Positions 43,219 through 51,862 of a stretch of DNA of 54,004 nucleotides are shown one piece after another. Origin of the DNA: Vicinamibacteria bacterium (lineage in GTDB: Bacteria; Acidobacteriota; Vicinamibacteria; Fen-336; JAGNNV01). The stretch is taken from assembly GCA_019694155.1 (NCBI GenBank), contig JAIBCN010000030.1, positions 1 to 54,004 on the forward strand, given 5' to 3'. The position numbers and the translations under genes are program-made. Within the stretch, counting starts at the first letter, position 1, and each line of letters opens with the position of its first letter. The notes beneath the pieces were generated by a model. That model saw nothing but the letters and a program-made list of their open reading frames with translations. It did not search any database and was not told the DNA's origin.

Positions 43219-43460
43219 GGATGTCTCTTTCTTGATGACCCGGGCCACAATGGCCGTCGGTCCGTCACACTTTGGTTATCTCAGGGTCGAGGCGGTGACG
43301 AAGCCAGGGGGTGCGCGTCGGCTCCCAAAACCCTGATCCTTGTTTCCGGCGGGGGACTTCAGGCCACCTGAGGAAACGCAGAGCCGCGGAGTTTACAACA
43401 CCGCGAAGGCTGGGCGCAGACGAGGCACGGCACTCTCCGCTATGCTGAACCGGAACGACG
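43219..43460. other. Intergenic region between rplT and the GGDEF gene
   Basis: 242 bases between two divergent genes. No plausible gene (including rpmI) is found. A short inverted repeat GGCCA-CAA-TGGCC (43243-43255) lies 25 bases upstream of rplT and could belong to its leader, which in other bacteria is the target of L20 autoregulation. No strong -10/-35 pair was found by eye on either strand. Confidence 0.4.
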
Positions 43461-44627
43461 ATGGAACTCACTCTCTGGCGCTGGAGCCTCGGCGTGCAAG
43501 TTTCGTCGACCTTGCTGGTTACCGCGTTCTTCGTGGCCCTGCAGCGTTCGCTCCCGCGCGGCTCGATCACCGCCTGGGTCCGGGGATGGGCTCTCAATCT
43601 CGCCGCGCTCGGGGTGGCGTTCGGATCCTGGATGACCGACCCGCCTCCGAGCGTCCAGCCGCTGGCCCTTTTCCTGTTCCTGGCCCCCAAGACTCTGGCG
43701 GTGTTGTATCTCGCCCAGGGGGCATGGTCGCTCGCCCACCCGGGCCGTCAGTTCATCGGCTGGCCTCAGTTCCTCGTCGCCGGCTTCCTCTACCCCGTCT
43801 TCGCGGGCTGGGTGCTCACGAAGTTTGACCTCATCGGCGCCGGACAGCAGCTCTTCGTGGCCCTGATGTTCCTGCCCACGGGCCTCGCGCTCATCCGATC
43901 GGGCGATCGGGCCCTGCACTGGCTGGCCGGAGGCTTCCTCGCCCGCGGCCTGTTGTGCCTTCTCGAATCGGCGGCCTACGCGGTGCAGGTTCTGCCCGAA
44001 GGCGTGGTGTCGGCGGCCCATCGGGCCCAGACCGGTCTCTTCCTGGCCGTCCATTCGTCGTTCGACAGCGGCACCGAATGGCTTCTCGCTCTGGGCTTCG
44101 TCCTGGCTCTCTCCCTTCGGTCGCAACGCGCCCTCGAGGCCTCCATCAGCGGTCTCCACCAGGCGCAGGAGGAACTCCGCCGCCTCGTGGACTACGACCC
44201 TCTTACCGCCCTCCTCAATCGCCGCGCTCTTCCTGAGATCCTGCGGGCCGTGCAGCCGGACGGCGCGACCGTACTGTTCATGGATCTCGACGACTTCAAA
44301 CAGGTGAACGACGAGCGAGGCCATGAAGTCGGGGACTCGAGCCTCCGGCGGTTCGCGGCCGCGTTGCGCGAGAGCTTCCGGCCGGACGACTCCTTCGTGC
44401 GCTACGGCGGCGACGAGTTCGTGGTGGTGGCGAGGGGCCTGAGCCGGGACCTGGCCGAGGAGCGGGTGGCGACCCTCCGCGCCCGCCTCGCGATGGCGGC
44501 GGCGGACGGGCCCGCGCTCAGAGTCTCGGTGGGAATCGCCGAACTCGCGGCCGGGGGACGTCCCGAGGACGCGCTGCGCGCGGCCGATCAGGCCATGTAT
44601 TCCGCGAAGCAGAGCCGCGTCGCCTGA
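43461..44627 (+). CDS. Membrane-bound diguanylate cyclase (GGDEF domain)
   Basis: A 388-residue protein. The first 220 residues have about seven hydrophobic segments and form an unclassified membrane sensor. After a short coiled linker (LHQAQEELRRLVDYDPLTALLNRRAL), residues about 245-385 are a GGDEF domain with intact R-Y-G-G-D-E-F, the D-(L/I)-D-D-F metal motif, and an upstream R-x-x-D (RPDD, five residues before GGDEF), the product-inhibition I-site. It should make cyclic di-GMP in response to a membrane signal. There is no EAL domain. A weak hairpin CCCGG/CCGGG follows at 44630-44643. Confidence 0.93.
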   Translation: MELTLWRWSLGVQVSSTLLVTAFFVALQRSLPRGSITAWVRGWALNLAALGVAFGSWMTDPPPSVQPLALFLFLAPKTLAVLYLAQGAWSLAHPGRQFIGWPQFLVAGFLYPVFAGWVLTKFDLIGAGQQLFVALMFLPTGLALIRSGDRALHWLAGGFLARGLLCLLESAAYAVQVLPEGVVSAAHRAQTGLFLAVHSSFDSGTEWLLALGFVLALSLRSQRALEASISGLHQAQEELRRLVDYDPLTALLNRRALPEILRAVQPDGATVLFMDLDDFKQVNDERGHEVGDSSLRRFAAALRESFRPDDSFVRYGGDEFVVVARGLSRDLAEERVATLRARLAMAAADGPALRVSVGIAELAAGGRPEDALRAADQAMYSAKQSRVA

Positions 44628-44676
44628 GCCCCGGAGTTCCGGGAGCGATTGCGCCCCTCGTCTCGTGATACTGTGC

Positions 44677-44694
44677 GCATACCTAGTGCATACC
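44677..44694 (+). promoter_or_regulatory. Direct repeat upstream of the lipoxygenase operon
   Basis: GCATACC occurs twice (44677-44683 and 44688-44694) with an 11-base period, about one helical turn. It is 50 bases before the first lipoxygenase start. This could be an activator site or fortuitous; no confident -10/-35 was identified. Confidence 0.3.
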
Positions 44695-44743
44695 CGAGTC
44701 GGCTTCCCGCCGGTTCGCCTCATCAACCCCCGGAGACAAGCCC

Positions 44744-46495
44744 TTGGATCCCGTCCTGCCCCAGAATGATCCTGACCCCGCGCGCCGCCGCGCCGCGCTC
44801 GAACTGAAGCGCCTGGAGTATCGGTACAACTACACGATCAACCCGCCGCTCGCCATGGCGGATGCCGTGCCCTGGCACGACGAGCCGGGCTTCGGGTGGT
44901 TGAAGCTCATGGCCGTCTACCTGCTCAAGGTCCTGAAGAACAACCGGCAGGCGGGCCAGGCCATCGATCCCCAGACCCCGACCTCGAAGCTCATGACCCT
45001 GCTTGCCGCGCTGGGACGCGAACTCGCCGCGCATCCGGATGCCCTGATCGAAGACGTCAAGGCCGCGATGCAGGAAACCCAGGTCCACGGGCGGCCCACC
45101 TCCATCGGCGAATACGCCCAGCTCTTTCAGTCGATCGCCCTGCCCGCGATCGCCGCGACCTATCGCGACGACCCGAGCTTCGCCGCGAACTTCGTGGCGG
45201 CCACCAACCCCCTCATCATAGAAAGGGTCCGACAGCTCGACGCCCGGCTTCCCCTGACCGACGAGCAGTTCCGTTCCGTCATGGGCCCGCAAGCCTCCCT
45301 CGCCGCGTTCGTCTCCGCCGGACGCCTCTTCCTGGCCGACTATCGGATGCTGACCGGGGCCGCCACCGGCGTCTACAACGGCGCACCCAAGTATCTCTAC
45401 GATCCCCTCGCCCTGTTCGCGGCCGCGGATGACGGCTCACTCGTCCCCGTCGCCATTCAGCTCGAGCAGACGCCCGGGCCCGGAAATCCGATCTTTCTTC
45501 CGAGCCATGGCATCAACTGGGATATCGCGAAGCTCCTGGTCATGGTCGCCGACTGCAACGTGTCCGCCCTGTACTTCCATCAGGCCCGCACCCACATGGT
45601 CATCGAGCCGATCGTCCTCGCGACCCACCGGCAGCTCTCGGCCTCTCACCCCCTTCACATCCTGCTCGATCCCCACTTCGAAGGAACCCTCTTCATCAAC
45701 CACCTCGGCCAGAAGTCGGTCTTCGCCCCCGGCGGCACCATCGAGACCATCAGCTCGGCGACGCGCGATTCCTTCCGCGCTCTCGCGGTTTCGGCCGTGG
45801 TTGGTTTTCCTTTCGCCCAGACCTCGCTCCCCGTCAATCTGAAGTCACGCGGCGTGGACGACCCGGCCGTCATACGGGACTACCCGTTTCGCGACGACGG
45901 ACTCCTCGTCTGGAACGCGATCCACGGATGGGCTTCGAGCTACGTCTCCCTCTACTACCACTCCGACCAGGACGTCCTCGACGATTTCGAATTGCAGGCC
46001 TTCGTGGCGGAGCTCCTTTCCCCGGAGGGGGGCCGGCTGACCGGCTTCGGAGAGGACGGGGGAATGAAGACCCGGGCGGGACTTATTGAAACCATCGCCT
46101 GCATCATCTTTACCTCGACCGCGCAGCACTGGGCGCTCAACGGGCCGCTCAGTACGCTCATGGCGTACGTGCCCTACTACCCGATCGCGGCCTATCAGCC
46201 GAGGCCGACCTCGACGGCGGGCGCCACCGAGGCGAACTTCCTCGCGACACTCCCGCCCATCGAGCAGGCGCAGAGGCAGCTCGGCGCGTCGTATCTGATG
46301 GGCTCGGTTCGCTACACCACGCTCGGCGAGTATCCGCGGGGATGCTTCGGCGACTCTCGGGTGCGTCCTTTGCTGGCCGCGTTTCGCGAGAGTCTCGACC
46401 TGGCCGAGGCCACGATCGCCACGCGGAATCTCGGCCGTCGGACACCCTACCCATTCATGAAGCCTTCGGTGATCCCGCAGAGCATCAACATATGA
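44744..46495 (+). CDS. Mini-lipoxygenase 1 of an oxylipin-type operon
   Basis: A 583-residue lipoxygenase without a PLAT domain. The TTG start at 44744 is backed by GGAGA 7 bases upstream and by alignment with the paralog (MDPVLPQ versus MIPTLPQ). Non-heme iron ligands can be placed at H279, H284 (HQARTH), H462, N466 (QHWALN) and the C-terminal Ile583 (PQSINI). The ATHRQLSASHP and LLDPHFEGTLFIN motifs are typical. It differs from its paralog in the conserved R-V-A-G-P-N-P substrate motif, which here reads F-V-A-A-T-N-P. No signal peptide, so it is cytoplasmic, unlike secreted Pseudomonas LoxA. It should dioxygenate polyunsaturated fatty acids. Its stop overlaps the next ATG. Confidence 0.92.
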   Translation: MDPVLPQNDPDPARRRAALELKRLEYRYNYTINPPLAMADAVPWHDEPGFGWLKLMAVYLLKVLKNNRQAGQAIDPQTPTSKLMTLLAALGRELAAHPDALIEDVKAAMQETQVHGRPTSIGEYAQLFQSIALPAIAATYRDDPSFAANFVAATNPLIIERVRQLDARLPLTDEQFRSVMGPQASLAAFVSAGRLFLADYRMLTGAATGVYNGAPKYLYDPLALFAAADDGSLVPVAIQLEQTPGPGNPIFLPSHGINWDIAKLLVMVADCNVSALYFHQARTHMVIEPIVLATHRQLSASHPLHILLDPHFEGTLFINHLGQKSVFAPGGTIETISSATRDSFRALAVSAVVGFPFAQTSLPVNLKSRGVDDPAVIRDYPFRDDGLLVWNAIHGWASSYVSLYYHSDQDVLDDFELQAFVAELLSPEGGRLTGFGEDGGMKTRAGLIETIACIIFTSTAQHWALNGPLSTLMAYVPYYPIAAYQPRPTSTAGATEANFLATLPPIEQAQRQLGASYLMGSVRYTTLGEYPRGCFGDSRVRPLLAAFRESLDLAEATIATRNLGRRTPYPFMKPSVIPQSINI

Positions 46496-47511
46496 GCCTG
46501 GGGCTCGGCGAGGAACAGATCGGTCCTGAGGAAGCGACCATCGCCGCTCGGACGCTCGCGCTGGTCAAGCGCGGCCTGATCGAGACGCCGCCCGGGCAAT
46601 GGGTCAAGCGCGATGCCCATCCCAAGGCTCATGGGTGCGTCCACGGCACGTTCACGGTTTCCTCGGATGTTCCCGCGGCGCTGCGCCATGGCCTCTTCGC
46701 GACACCCGCGACCTACCCCGTCTGGATCCGCTTCTCCAACGGCAACAACACGCCGGACAACAAGGGCGACATCCGAGGGATGGGGATCAAGCTCTGCCAG
46801 GTCCCGGGACCGAAGATCCTCGACGACGAGAAGCTCACCCAGGATTTCCTGATGATCGCGAACACGGTGATGCCGGTGGGCGTACCGGGCGAGTATCTCG
46901 CGCTGTTCGAGACGCTGATCAACCACACTCCCTGGCCCGCGATCAAGGGCATCCCCTTCCTTCACCTTCTCCGGGCGCTGGGGAACATCGCCGAAACCGC
47001 GCTCTTCAAGCCCACGAACCCCCTGCTCTTTCAGTACTGGAGCACCACTCCCTTTCTCCTCGGCTCCGGCGCCATGAAGTACTCCGCGCGCCCCTGCGCT
47101 TCGATGAACGCGGAAGACGCGAAACGGCCCGAAGATCCGGGGCCCGACTTTCTCCGCGAGGCCATGGTGCGCCTGCTCGCGGAGCGCGATGCCTGCTTCG
47201 ACTTCATGGTCCAGCCCCAGACCGACGCGGGGGCCATGCCGATCGAGGATGCGGCGGTGAGGTGGAGCGAAGAGGCTTCGCCGTTCGTGAAAGTGGGGAC
47301 CATTCGCATTCCTGCCCAGAAATTCACGTCGCCCGCTCAGGACATGTTCTGCGAGAACCTGTCCATCAACCCGTGGCACACCCTGGTCGAGCACCGCCCC
47401 CTTGGCGGTATCAACCGGGTGCGACGCGCGGTCTACGAGGCGATCTCTGAGTATCGCCACACCCGGAACCACGCGCCCCGCACGGAACCCACGGGCGACG
47501 AACGATTCTGA
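46492..47511 (+). CDS. Small catalase-family hemoprotein (possible hydroperoxide-converting enzyme)
   Basis: A 339-residue member of the catalase superfamily, much shorter than true catalases (about 480 or more). The distal histidine is likely H43 (RDAHPKAHG), the Asn near DFLMIANTVMP matches the distal Asn, and R311-x-x-x-Y315 (RRAVY) fits the R-x3-Y heme-ligand motif. The NPWHTLVEHRPLGGINR segment is shared with catalase-related proteins. It is translationally coupled to lipoxygenase 1 (ATGA at 46492-46495) and 19 bases before lipoxygenase 2. By analogy with coral and cyanobacterial catalase-related allene oxide synthases, it may convert fatty-acid hydroperoxides made by the flanking enzymes. 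Its exact reaction cannot be read from sequence. Confidence 0.88.
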   Translation: MSLGLGEEQIGPEEATIAARTLALVKRGLIETPPGQWVKRDAHPKAHGCVHGTFTVSSDVPAALRHGLFATPATYPVWIRFSNGNNTPDNKGDIRGMGIKLCQVPGPKILDDEKLTQDFLMIANTVMPVGVPGEYLALFETLINHTPWPAIKGIPFLHLLRALGNIAETALFKPTNPLLFQYWSTTPFLLGSGAMKYSARPCASMNAEDAKRPEDPGPDFLREAMVRLLAERDACFDFMVQPQTDAGAMPIEDAAVRWSEEASPFVKVGTIRIPAQKFTSPAQDMFCENLSINPWHTLVEHRPLGGINRVRRAVYEAISEYRHTRNHAPRTEPTGDERF

Positions 47512-47530
47512 ACAGGAGCACCGACGGCCG

Positions 47531-49342
47531 ATGATTCCCACCCTGCCCCAGTCCGACTCGACCGAAGGCCGCGCTGCGCGGCAAGCGCAGCTTGCCCGGG
47601 CCCGGGAGGAGTTCCGGTACGACTATACGTATATGGCGCCGCTGCCCTTCGCGCAGACCGTGCCGGAATCGCACCACCCTTCTGTGGCGTGGCGGCTCAA
47701 ACTCGGCGAGACCGTCATCACCATTTTCGAGAACACCTTCGACATCACCCGCCACGCCTCGCGCTGGGGAAACATCGAGCTTCGCATCAAGATTCTCTCC
47801 GCCGTGGACACCAGGCTGACCCTGCAGGACCAGATCCTCAACAGCATCCTGGAGGGAAATCTCGGAGGCCGGGCACGGAGCCTCGACGACATCAAGAAGA
47901 TGTTCATCCGGATCAAGCGTCCTCCGCTCACCGATGATTCCCAGACCGACAGCTTCTTCGCGCACATGCGGGTGGCCGGCCCCAACCCCATGGTGATCCG
48001 CCGCATCGATCACCTCCCGTCGGGATTCCCCGTGTCGGACGAGCAGTACCAGGAGACCATGGGCGCCGGGGATACGCTGGCTGCGGCCGCGGCGGAGCAT
48101 CGTCTCTATCTCGCGGACTACGCCGGCCTCCAGGGTCTGCCCGCGGGCACGTTCCCGAACGGTCAGAAGTACCTGGCGGCGCCGCTCGCCCTTTTCGCCG
48201 TTCCGGCGGCGGGGAGCGCCGACCGGTCTCTGCGCGCGGTCGCGATTCAGTGCGCTCAGCAGCCGGGCCCGGGGAGTCCCGTGTTCTCTCCGCGGGACGG
48301 ACTCGCCTGGCAGGTGGCGAAAGCCTTCGTGCAGATGGCGGACGGTAACTACCACCAGGCGATTTCTCATCTCGGTGAGACGCACCTCGTGCTCGAGCCC
48401 ATCGTTCTTGCCACCTGCCGCCAGCTGGCCGCGTCGCACCCGCTCTCCGTTCTGCTCATGCCCCACTTCGAGGGCACGCTCAACATCAATGACGCCGCCC
48501 AGTCGAATCTGATGGCGCCTTCCGGCGGCGTGGACCGGGTCATGGGCGGGACCATCGCGGCGAGCCGCGAGGTGGCGATCAAAGCCGCCCAGGCGTTCCC
48601 CTTCAACCACGCGGCGCCCGGGGACGCGCTCGCCGCCCGCGGGGTGGCGGACACCACCGCCCTGCCCGGCTTCCCCTATCGCGACGACGCCCTCCTCGTG
48701 TGGACGGCCATTCAGCAGTGGGTCTCGAGCTACCTGCGGCTGTACTACGCATCTGATGCGGATGTGGCCGGGGACACGGAGCTGCAGGCGTGGATCGCCG
48801 AGATCGTGAGTCCGGAGGGCGGCCGCATGAAGGACATCGGCGAGGACGGGCGAATCAGGACGCTCGACTACCTTATCCGCGCGGTGACCCAGATCATCTT
48901 CATCGCCGGCCCGCAGCACGCCGCCGTGAACTTTCCCCAGTACCCCATCATGAGCTTTACCCCAAACATGCCGCTTGCGCTGTACAAGGCGCCGCCCTCG
49001 AGCCGCGACCTCACCTCCGAGAACGGCTTGCTGGACTGGCTGCCGCCGCTCGACATGATTCAGATCCAGATGTCGCTCGGGTACCTGCTCGGCCACGCCC
49101 AGGACACTCGCCTCGGCGTCTACGCGAAGACCGACCACGGCAGCTTCAAGCTCTGGGCGGCGCAGTCCCTTGAGGGCCTCTTTGGCCGGGGCTACTTCCA
49201 GGATTCGCGCGTGGCCCCGCTGCTCGCGGCCTTCCACGAAAGCCTCCTCTCGGTCGAGGACGAAATCACCCGAAGGAACCAGTCGCGCCGGCCCTACGAG
49301 TTTCTGCTGCCCTCGAGGATCCCGCAGAGCATCAACGTCTGA
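47531..49342 (+). CDS. Mini-lipoxygenase 2 of an oxylipin-type operon
   Basis: A 603-residue lipoxygenase, paralogous to the one at 44744-46495 but clearly diverged. Iron ligands: H280, H285 (HLGETH), H463, N467 (QHAAVN) and the C-terminal residue, here Val603 instead of the usual Ile. The substrate motif FAHMRVAGPNP (143-153) is canonical. It has no PLAT domain and no signal peptide. AGGAG is 12 bases before the ATG. Whether the two lipoxygenases make different regio-isomers or form a hetero-oligomer is unknown. Its stop codon abuts the convergent glgP stop in the palindrome TGATCA, leaving no spacer. Confidence 0.92.
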   Translation: MIPTLPQSDSTEGRAARQAQLARAREEFRYDYTYMAPLPFAQTVPESHHPSVAWRLKLGETVITIFENTFDITRHASRWGNIELRIKILSAVDTRLTLQDQILNSILEGNLGGRARSLDDIKKMFIRIKRPPLTDDSQTDSFFAHMRVAGPNPMVIRRIDHLPSGFPVSDEQYQETMGAGDTLAAAAAEHRLYLADYAGLQGLPAGTFPNGQKYLAAPLALFAVPAAGSADRSLRAVAIQCAQQPGPGSPVFSPRDGLAWQVAKAFVQMADGNYHQAISHLGETHLVLEPIVLATCRQLAASHPLSVLLMPHFEGTLNINDAAQSNLMAPSGGVDRVMGGTIAASREVAIKAAQAFPFNHAAPGDALAARGVADTTALPGFPYRDDALLVWTAIQQWVSSYLRLYYASDADVAGDTELQAWIAEIVSPEGGRMKDIGEDGRIRTLDYLIRAVTQIIFIAGPQHAAVNFPQYPIMSFTPNMPLALYKAPPSSRDLTSENGLLDWLPPLDMIQIQMSLGYLLGHAQDTRLGVYAKTDHGSFKLWAAQSLEGLFGRGYFQDSRVAPLLAAFHESLLSVEDEITRRNQSRRPYEFLLPSRIPQSINV

Positions 49343-51817
49343 TCAGGACGATGACCCGTCCATCGACACGGGAACCGGCCGCGCTCCCCAGATTTCGTCC
49401 GCGTACTGCTTCGTCGTTCGGTCCGAGGAGAACTTGCCCATGCCGGCCACATTGAGGATGGACATCCGCCACCAATCGTCGGGCCGGGTATAGACGGAGG
49501 CGGCGCGGCGCTGGCACTCCGCGTAGGAAGCGAAATCCGCGCAGAGGAAGTAGCGGTCTTCGCCCAGGAGCGCGTCGACGATGGGCCGGAAGAGTCCGGA
49601 ACCGCCATCGAGCGAGCCGTTGGCGATGACCTCGATCGCGCGCCGCAGTTCCTCGCATTGTGCGATGAACGTCTCCGGCCGGTAGCCCGAGGCCCGCAGG
49701 TTCTCGATCCCGTCCTTGGTGTGGCCGAAGATGAAGATGTTGTCGGGCCCGACCTCCTCGCGGATCTCCACGTTCGCGCCGTCGAGGGTGCCGATGGTGA
49801 GGGCCCCATTGAGCGCGGCCTTCATGTTCCCGGTTCCCGAGGCCTCGGTGCCCGCGGTGGAGATCTGCTCGGAGAGGTCGCAGGCGGGGAAGATGATCTC
49901 CGCCTGGGACACCGAATAGTTGGGGAGGAACGCCACCGTGAGCTTTCCCGCGGTCACCGGATCGTCGGCGACGCGCCTGCCGATGGCGTGGACGAGCTGG
50001 ATCGCGAGTTTCGCCATGGCGTAGCCGGGGGCGGCTTTGCCCGCGAAGATCACGGTGCGGGGCACGAAATCGGACGGGTTCGCCTTCAGACGCTCGTGGA
50101 GGGCGATGGCATGCAGCGCGTTCAGGATCTGGCGCTTGTACTCGTGGAACCGCTTCACCTGGCAGTCGAAGATCGTGTCGGGATCGAGGTAGATCCCGTG
50201 CAGCTTCATGGCCCGGTCGGCGAGGATCCCCTTGTTGACGCGCTTCATGGCGCTCCACTCGGCGCGGAACGTCTTGTCCTCGGCCATGGGCGCGAGCCTG
50301 CGGAGTTCGTCGAGGTTCTTGATCCAGCCCGACCCGATGGCGTCCGAGATCAGCACGGCGAGGCCGGGATTGCTCTCGAGGAGCCATCGCCTCGGCGTGA
50401 TGCCGTTCGTCTTGTTCGAGATCCGCCCGGGGAGCACATGGTCGAGGTCCGCGAAGGTCTTCTGCTTGAGGATGTCGGTGTGAAGGGCGGCCACGCCGTT
50501 CACGGCATGGCATCCCACGAAGGCGAGATGGGCCATGCGGATGTGGCCCGTCTCGTCCATGATGGCGGTACGCCGCACGAGGTCCGCGTCCCCCAGGGCC
50601 GTGGTCTGAGCCCTGAAGCGACGATCGATCTCCTCCACGATGTCGAAGTGCCGGGGCAGGAGCCTTCGGAACAGGTCGACCGACCAGCGCTCGAGTGCTT
50701 CCGGCTGAACCGTGTGATTGGTGTAGCCGAATACGCGCTGGGTGAGATCCCAGGCCTCGTCCCACGGGAGCTCGTGGTCGTCGATGAGGATCCGCATCAG
50801 TTCGGGAATGCCGAGGACGGGATGCGTGTCGTTGAGCTGGACCGCCACCTTTGCCGGCAGGTCCTGGAAGTTGCGCGGGCCGAACTTCCGGAACCGGCGC
50901 AGCACGTCCTGGAGAGTGGCGGTGACGAAAAAGTACTGCTGTTTCAGGCGGAGTTCCCGGCCCGCGCTCTTGTCGTCGGGCGGGTAGAGCACCTTCGAGA
51001 TGTTCTCGCTCTCCGTCTTGTTCTGAACGGCGCGCACATAATCGCCCTGGTTGAAGACACGCAGGTCGAATTCGCGGCTGGACTTCGCCGACCACAGCCG
51101 CAAGGTGTTCACGGTGTCGTTGCAGAAGCCCGCGACCGGGGTGTCGTAGGCCATGGCCCAGACCTCCTGCGCGTCCACCCAGCGCGCCCGCACGCGCCCG
51201 CTCGCGTCCGCGACATGCTCGCTGCGGCCGTAGAAGCGCACGGGGAAGATCGCGTCGGTGCGGGGAATCTCCCAGGGGTTGCCGTAGCGCAGCCAGTTGT
51301 CGGGGGATTCGACCTGGGCGCCGTCCACGACCCTCTGCTGGAAGATGCCGTACTCGTAGCGGATGCCGTAGCCGTAGAAGGGCAGGGCCAGGGTGGCCGC
51401 GGAGTCCATGATGCAGGCGGCGAGGCGCCCGAGGCCGCCGTTGCCGAGGCCCGCGTCCCATTCCTTCTCCTGCAGCGCCTCGAGGTCGTAGCCGAGCTGG
51501 CGCATGGCCTGCACGTGCGCGTGCCGCGCGCCGAGGTTCACCACGTTGTTGAGCAGCGCCCGGCCCATGAGGAACTCGAGGGAGAGGTAGTAGACCCGCT
51601 TCGCATCCGCCTGGTAGTAGGCGCTCTGGGTCTTGAACCATCGCTCCATCAGGCGGTCGCGCACCGAGTAGGCGAGAGCCATGTAGGCGTCGAAGTCGCT
51701 GGCGTTGTGGCCGTCTTTCGCCACCGTGTACATCATCCGCTGCGCGAACCCCGCGACGATGCCGCTTTCATCGAGACGGCCCCGGGTCGGTTCGGGGATC
51801 AGACGACGATTGCCCAC
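49343..51817 (-). CDS. glgP: Glycogen/alpha-glucan phosphorylase
   Basis: An 824-residue GT35 phosphorylase. It has the full-length N-terminal domain (YYLSLEFLMGRALLNN; WDAGLGNGGLGRLAAC) and a C-terminal PLP domain with EASGTGNMKAALNGAL, where the Lys of NMK carries PLP. The LNDTHPVLGIPELMR and KTNGITPRRWL motifs are intact. It releases glucose-1-phosphate from alpha-1,4-glucans. The N-terminus is short and lacks the phosphorylation region of animal enzymes. It is minus-strand, 45 bases downstream of the GH3 gene, so the two may be co-transcribed; no other glycogen genes are in the window. Confidence 0.96.
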   Translation of the reverse strand: MGNRRLIPEPTRGRLDESGIVAGFAQRMMYTVAKDGHNASDFDAYMALAYSVRDRLMERWFKTQSAYYQADAKRVYYLSLEFLMGRALLNNVVNLGARHAHVQAMRQLGYDLEALQEKEWDAGLGNGGLGRLAACIMDSAATLALPFYGYGIRYEYGIFQQRVVDGAQVESPDNWLRYGNPWEIPRTDAIFPVRFYGRSEHVADASGRVRARWVDAQEVWAMAYDTPVAGFCNDTVNTLRLWSAKSSREFDLRVFNQGDYVRAVQNKTESENISKVLYPPDDKSAGRELRLKQQYFFVTATLQDVLRRFRKFGPRNFQDLPAKVAVQLNDTHPVLGIPELMRILIDDHELPWDEAWDLTQRVFGYTNHTVQPEALERWSVDLFRRLLPRHFDIVEEIDRRFRAQTTALGDADLVRRTAIMDETGHIRMAHLAFVGCHAVNGVAALHTDILKQKTFADLDHVLPGRISNKTNGITPRRWLLESNPGLAVLISDAIGSGWIKNLDELRRLAPMAEDKTFRAEWSAMKRVNKGILADRAMKLHGIYLDPDTIFDCQVKRFHEYKRQILNALHAIALHERLKANPSDFVPRTVIFAGKAAPGYAMAKLAIQLVHAIGRRVADDPVTAGKLTVAFLPNYSVSQAEIIFPACDLSEQISTAGTEASGTGNMKAALNGALTIGTLDGANVEIREEVGPDNIFIFGHTKDGIENLRASGYRPETFIAQCEELRRAIEVIANGSLDGGSGLFRPIVDALLGEDRYFLCADFASYAECQRRAASVYTRPDDWWRMSILNVAGMGKFSSDRTTKQYADEIWGARPVPVSMDGSSS

Positions 51818-51862
51818 GGGGCGAATGCTAGCGCTTTCGGCTCTTCCCCGGCGCGCCCGGTC

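Noticed and set aside
43265..43690. 141-codon minus frame upstream of rplT as possible rpmI or infC
   Set aside because: The translation has no L35 or IF3 features and overlaps the GGDEF coding region.
44630..44643. Hairpin CCCGG-AGTT-CCGGG as terminator of the GGDEF gene
   Set aside because: Stem of only 5 bp and no T-tract; not convincing as an intrinsic terminator.
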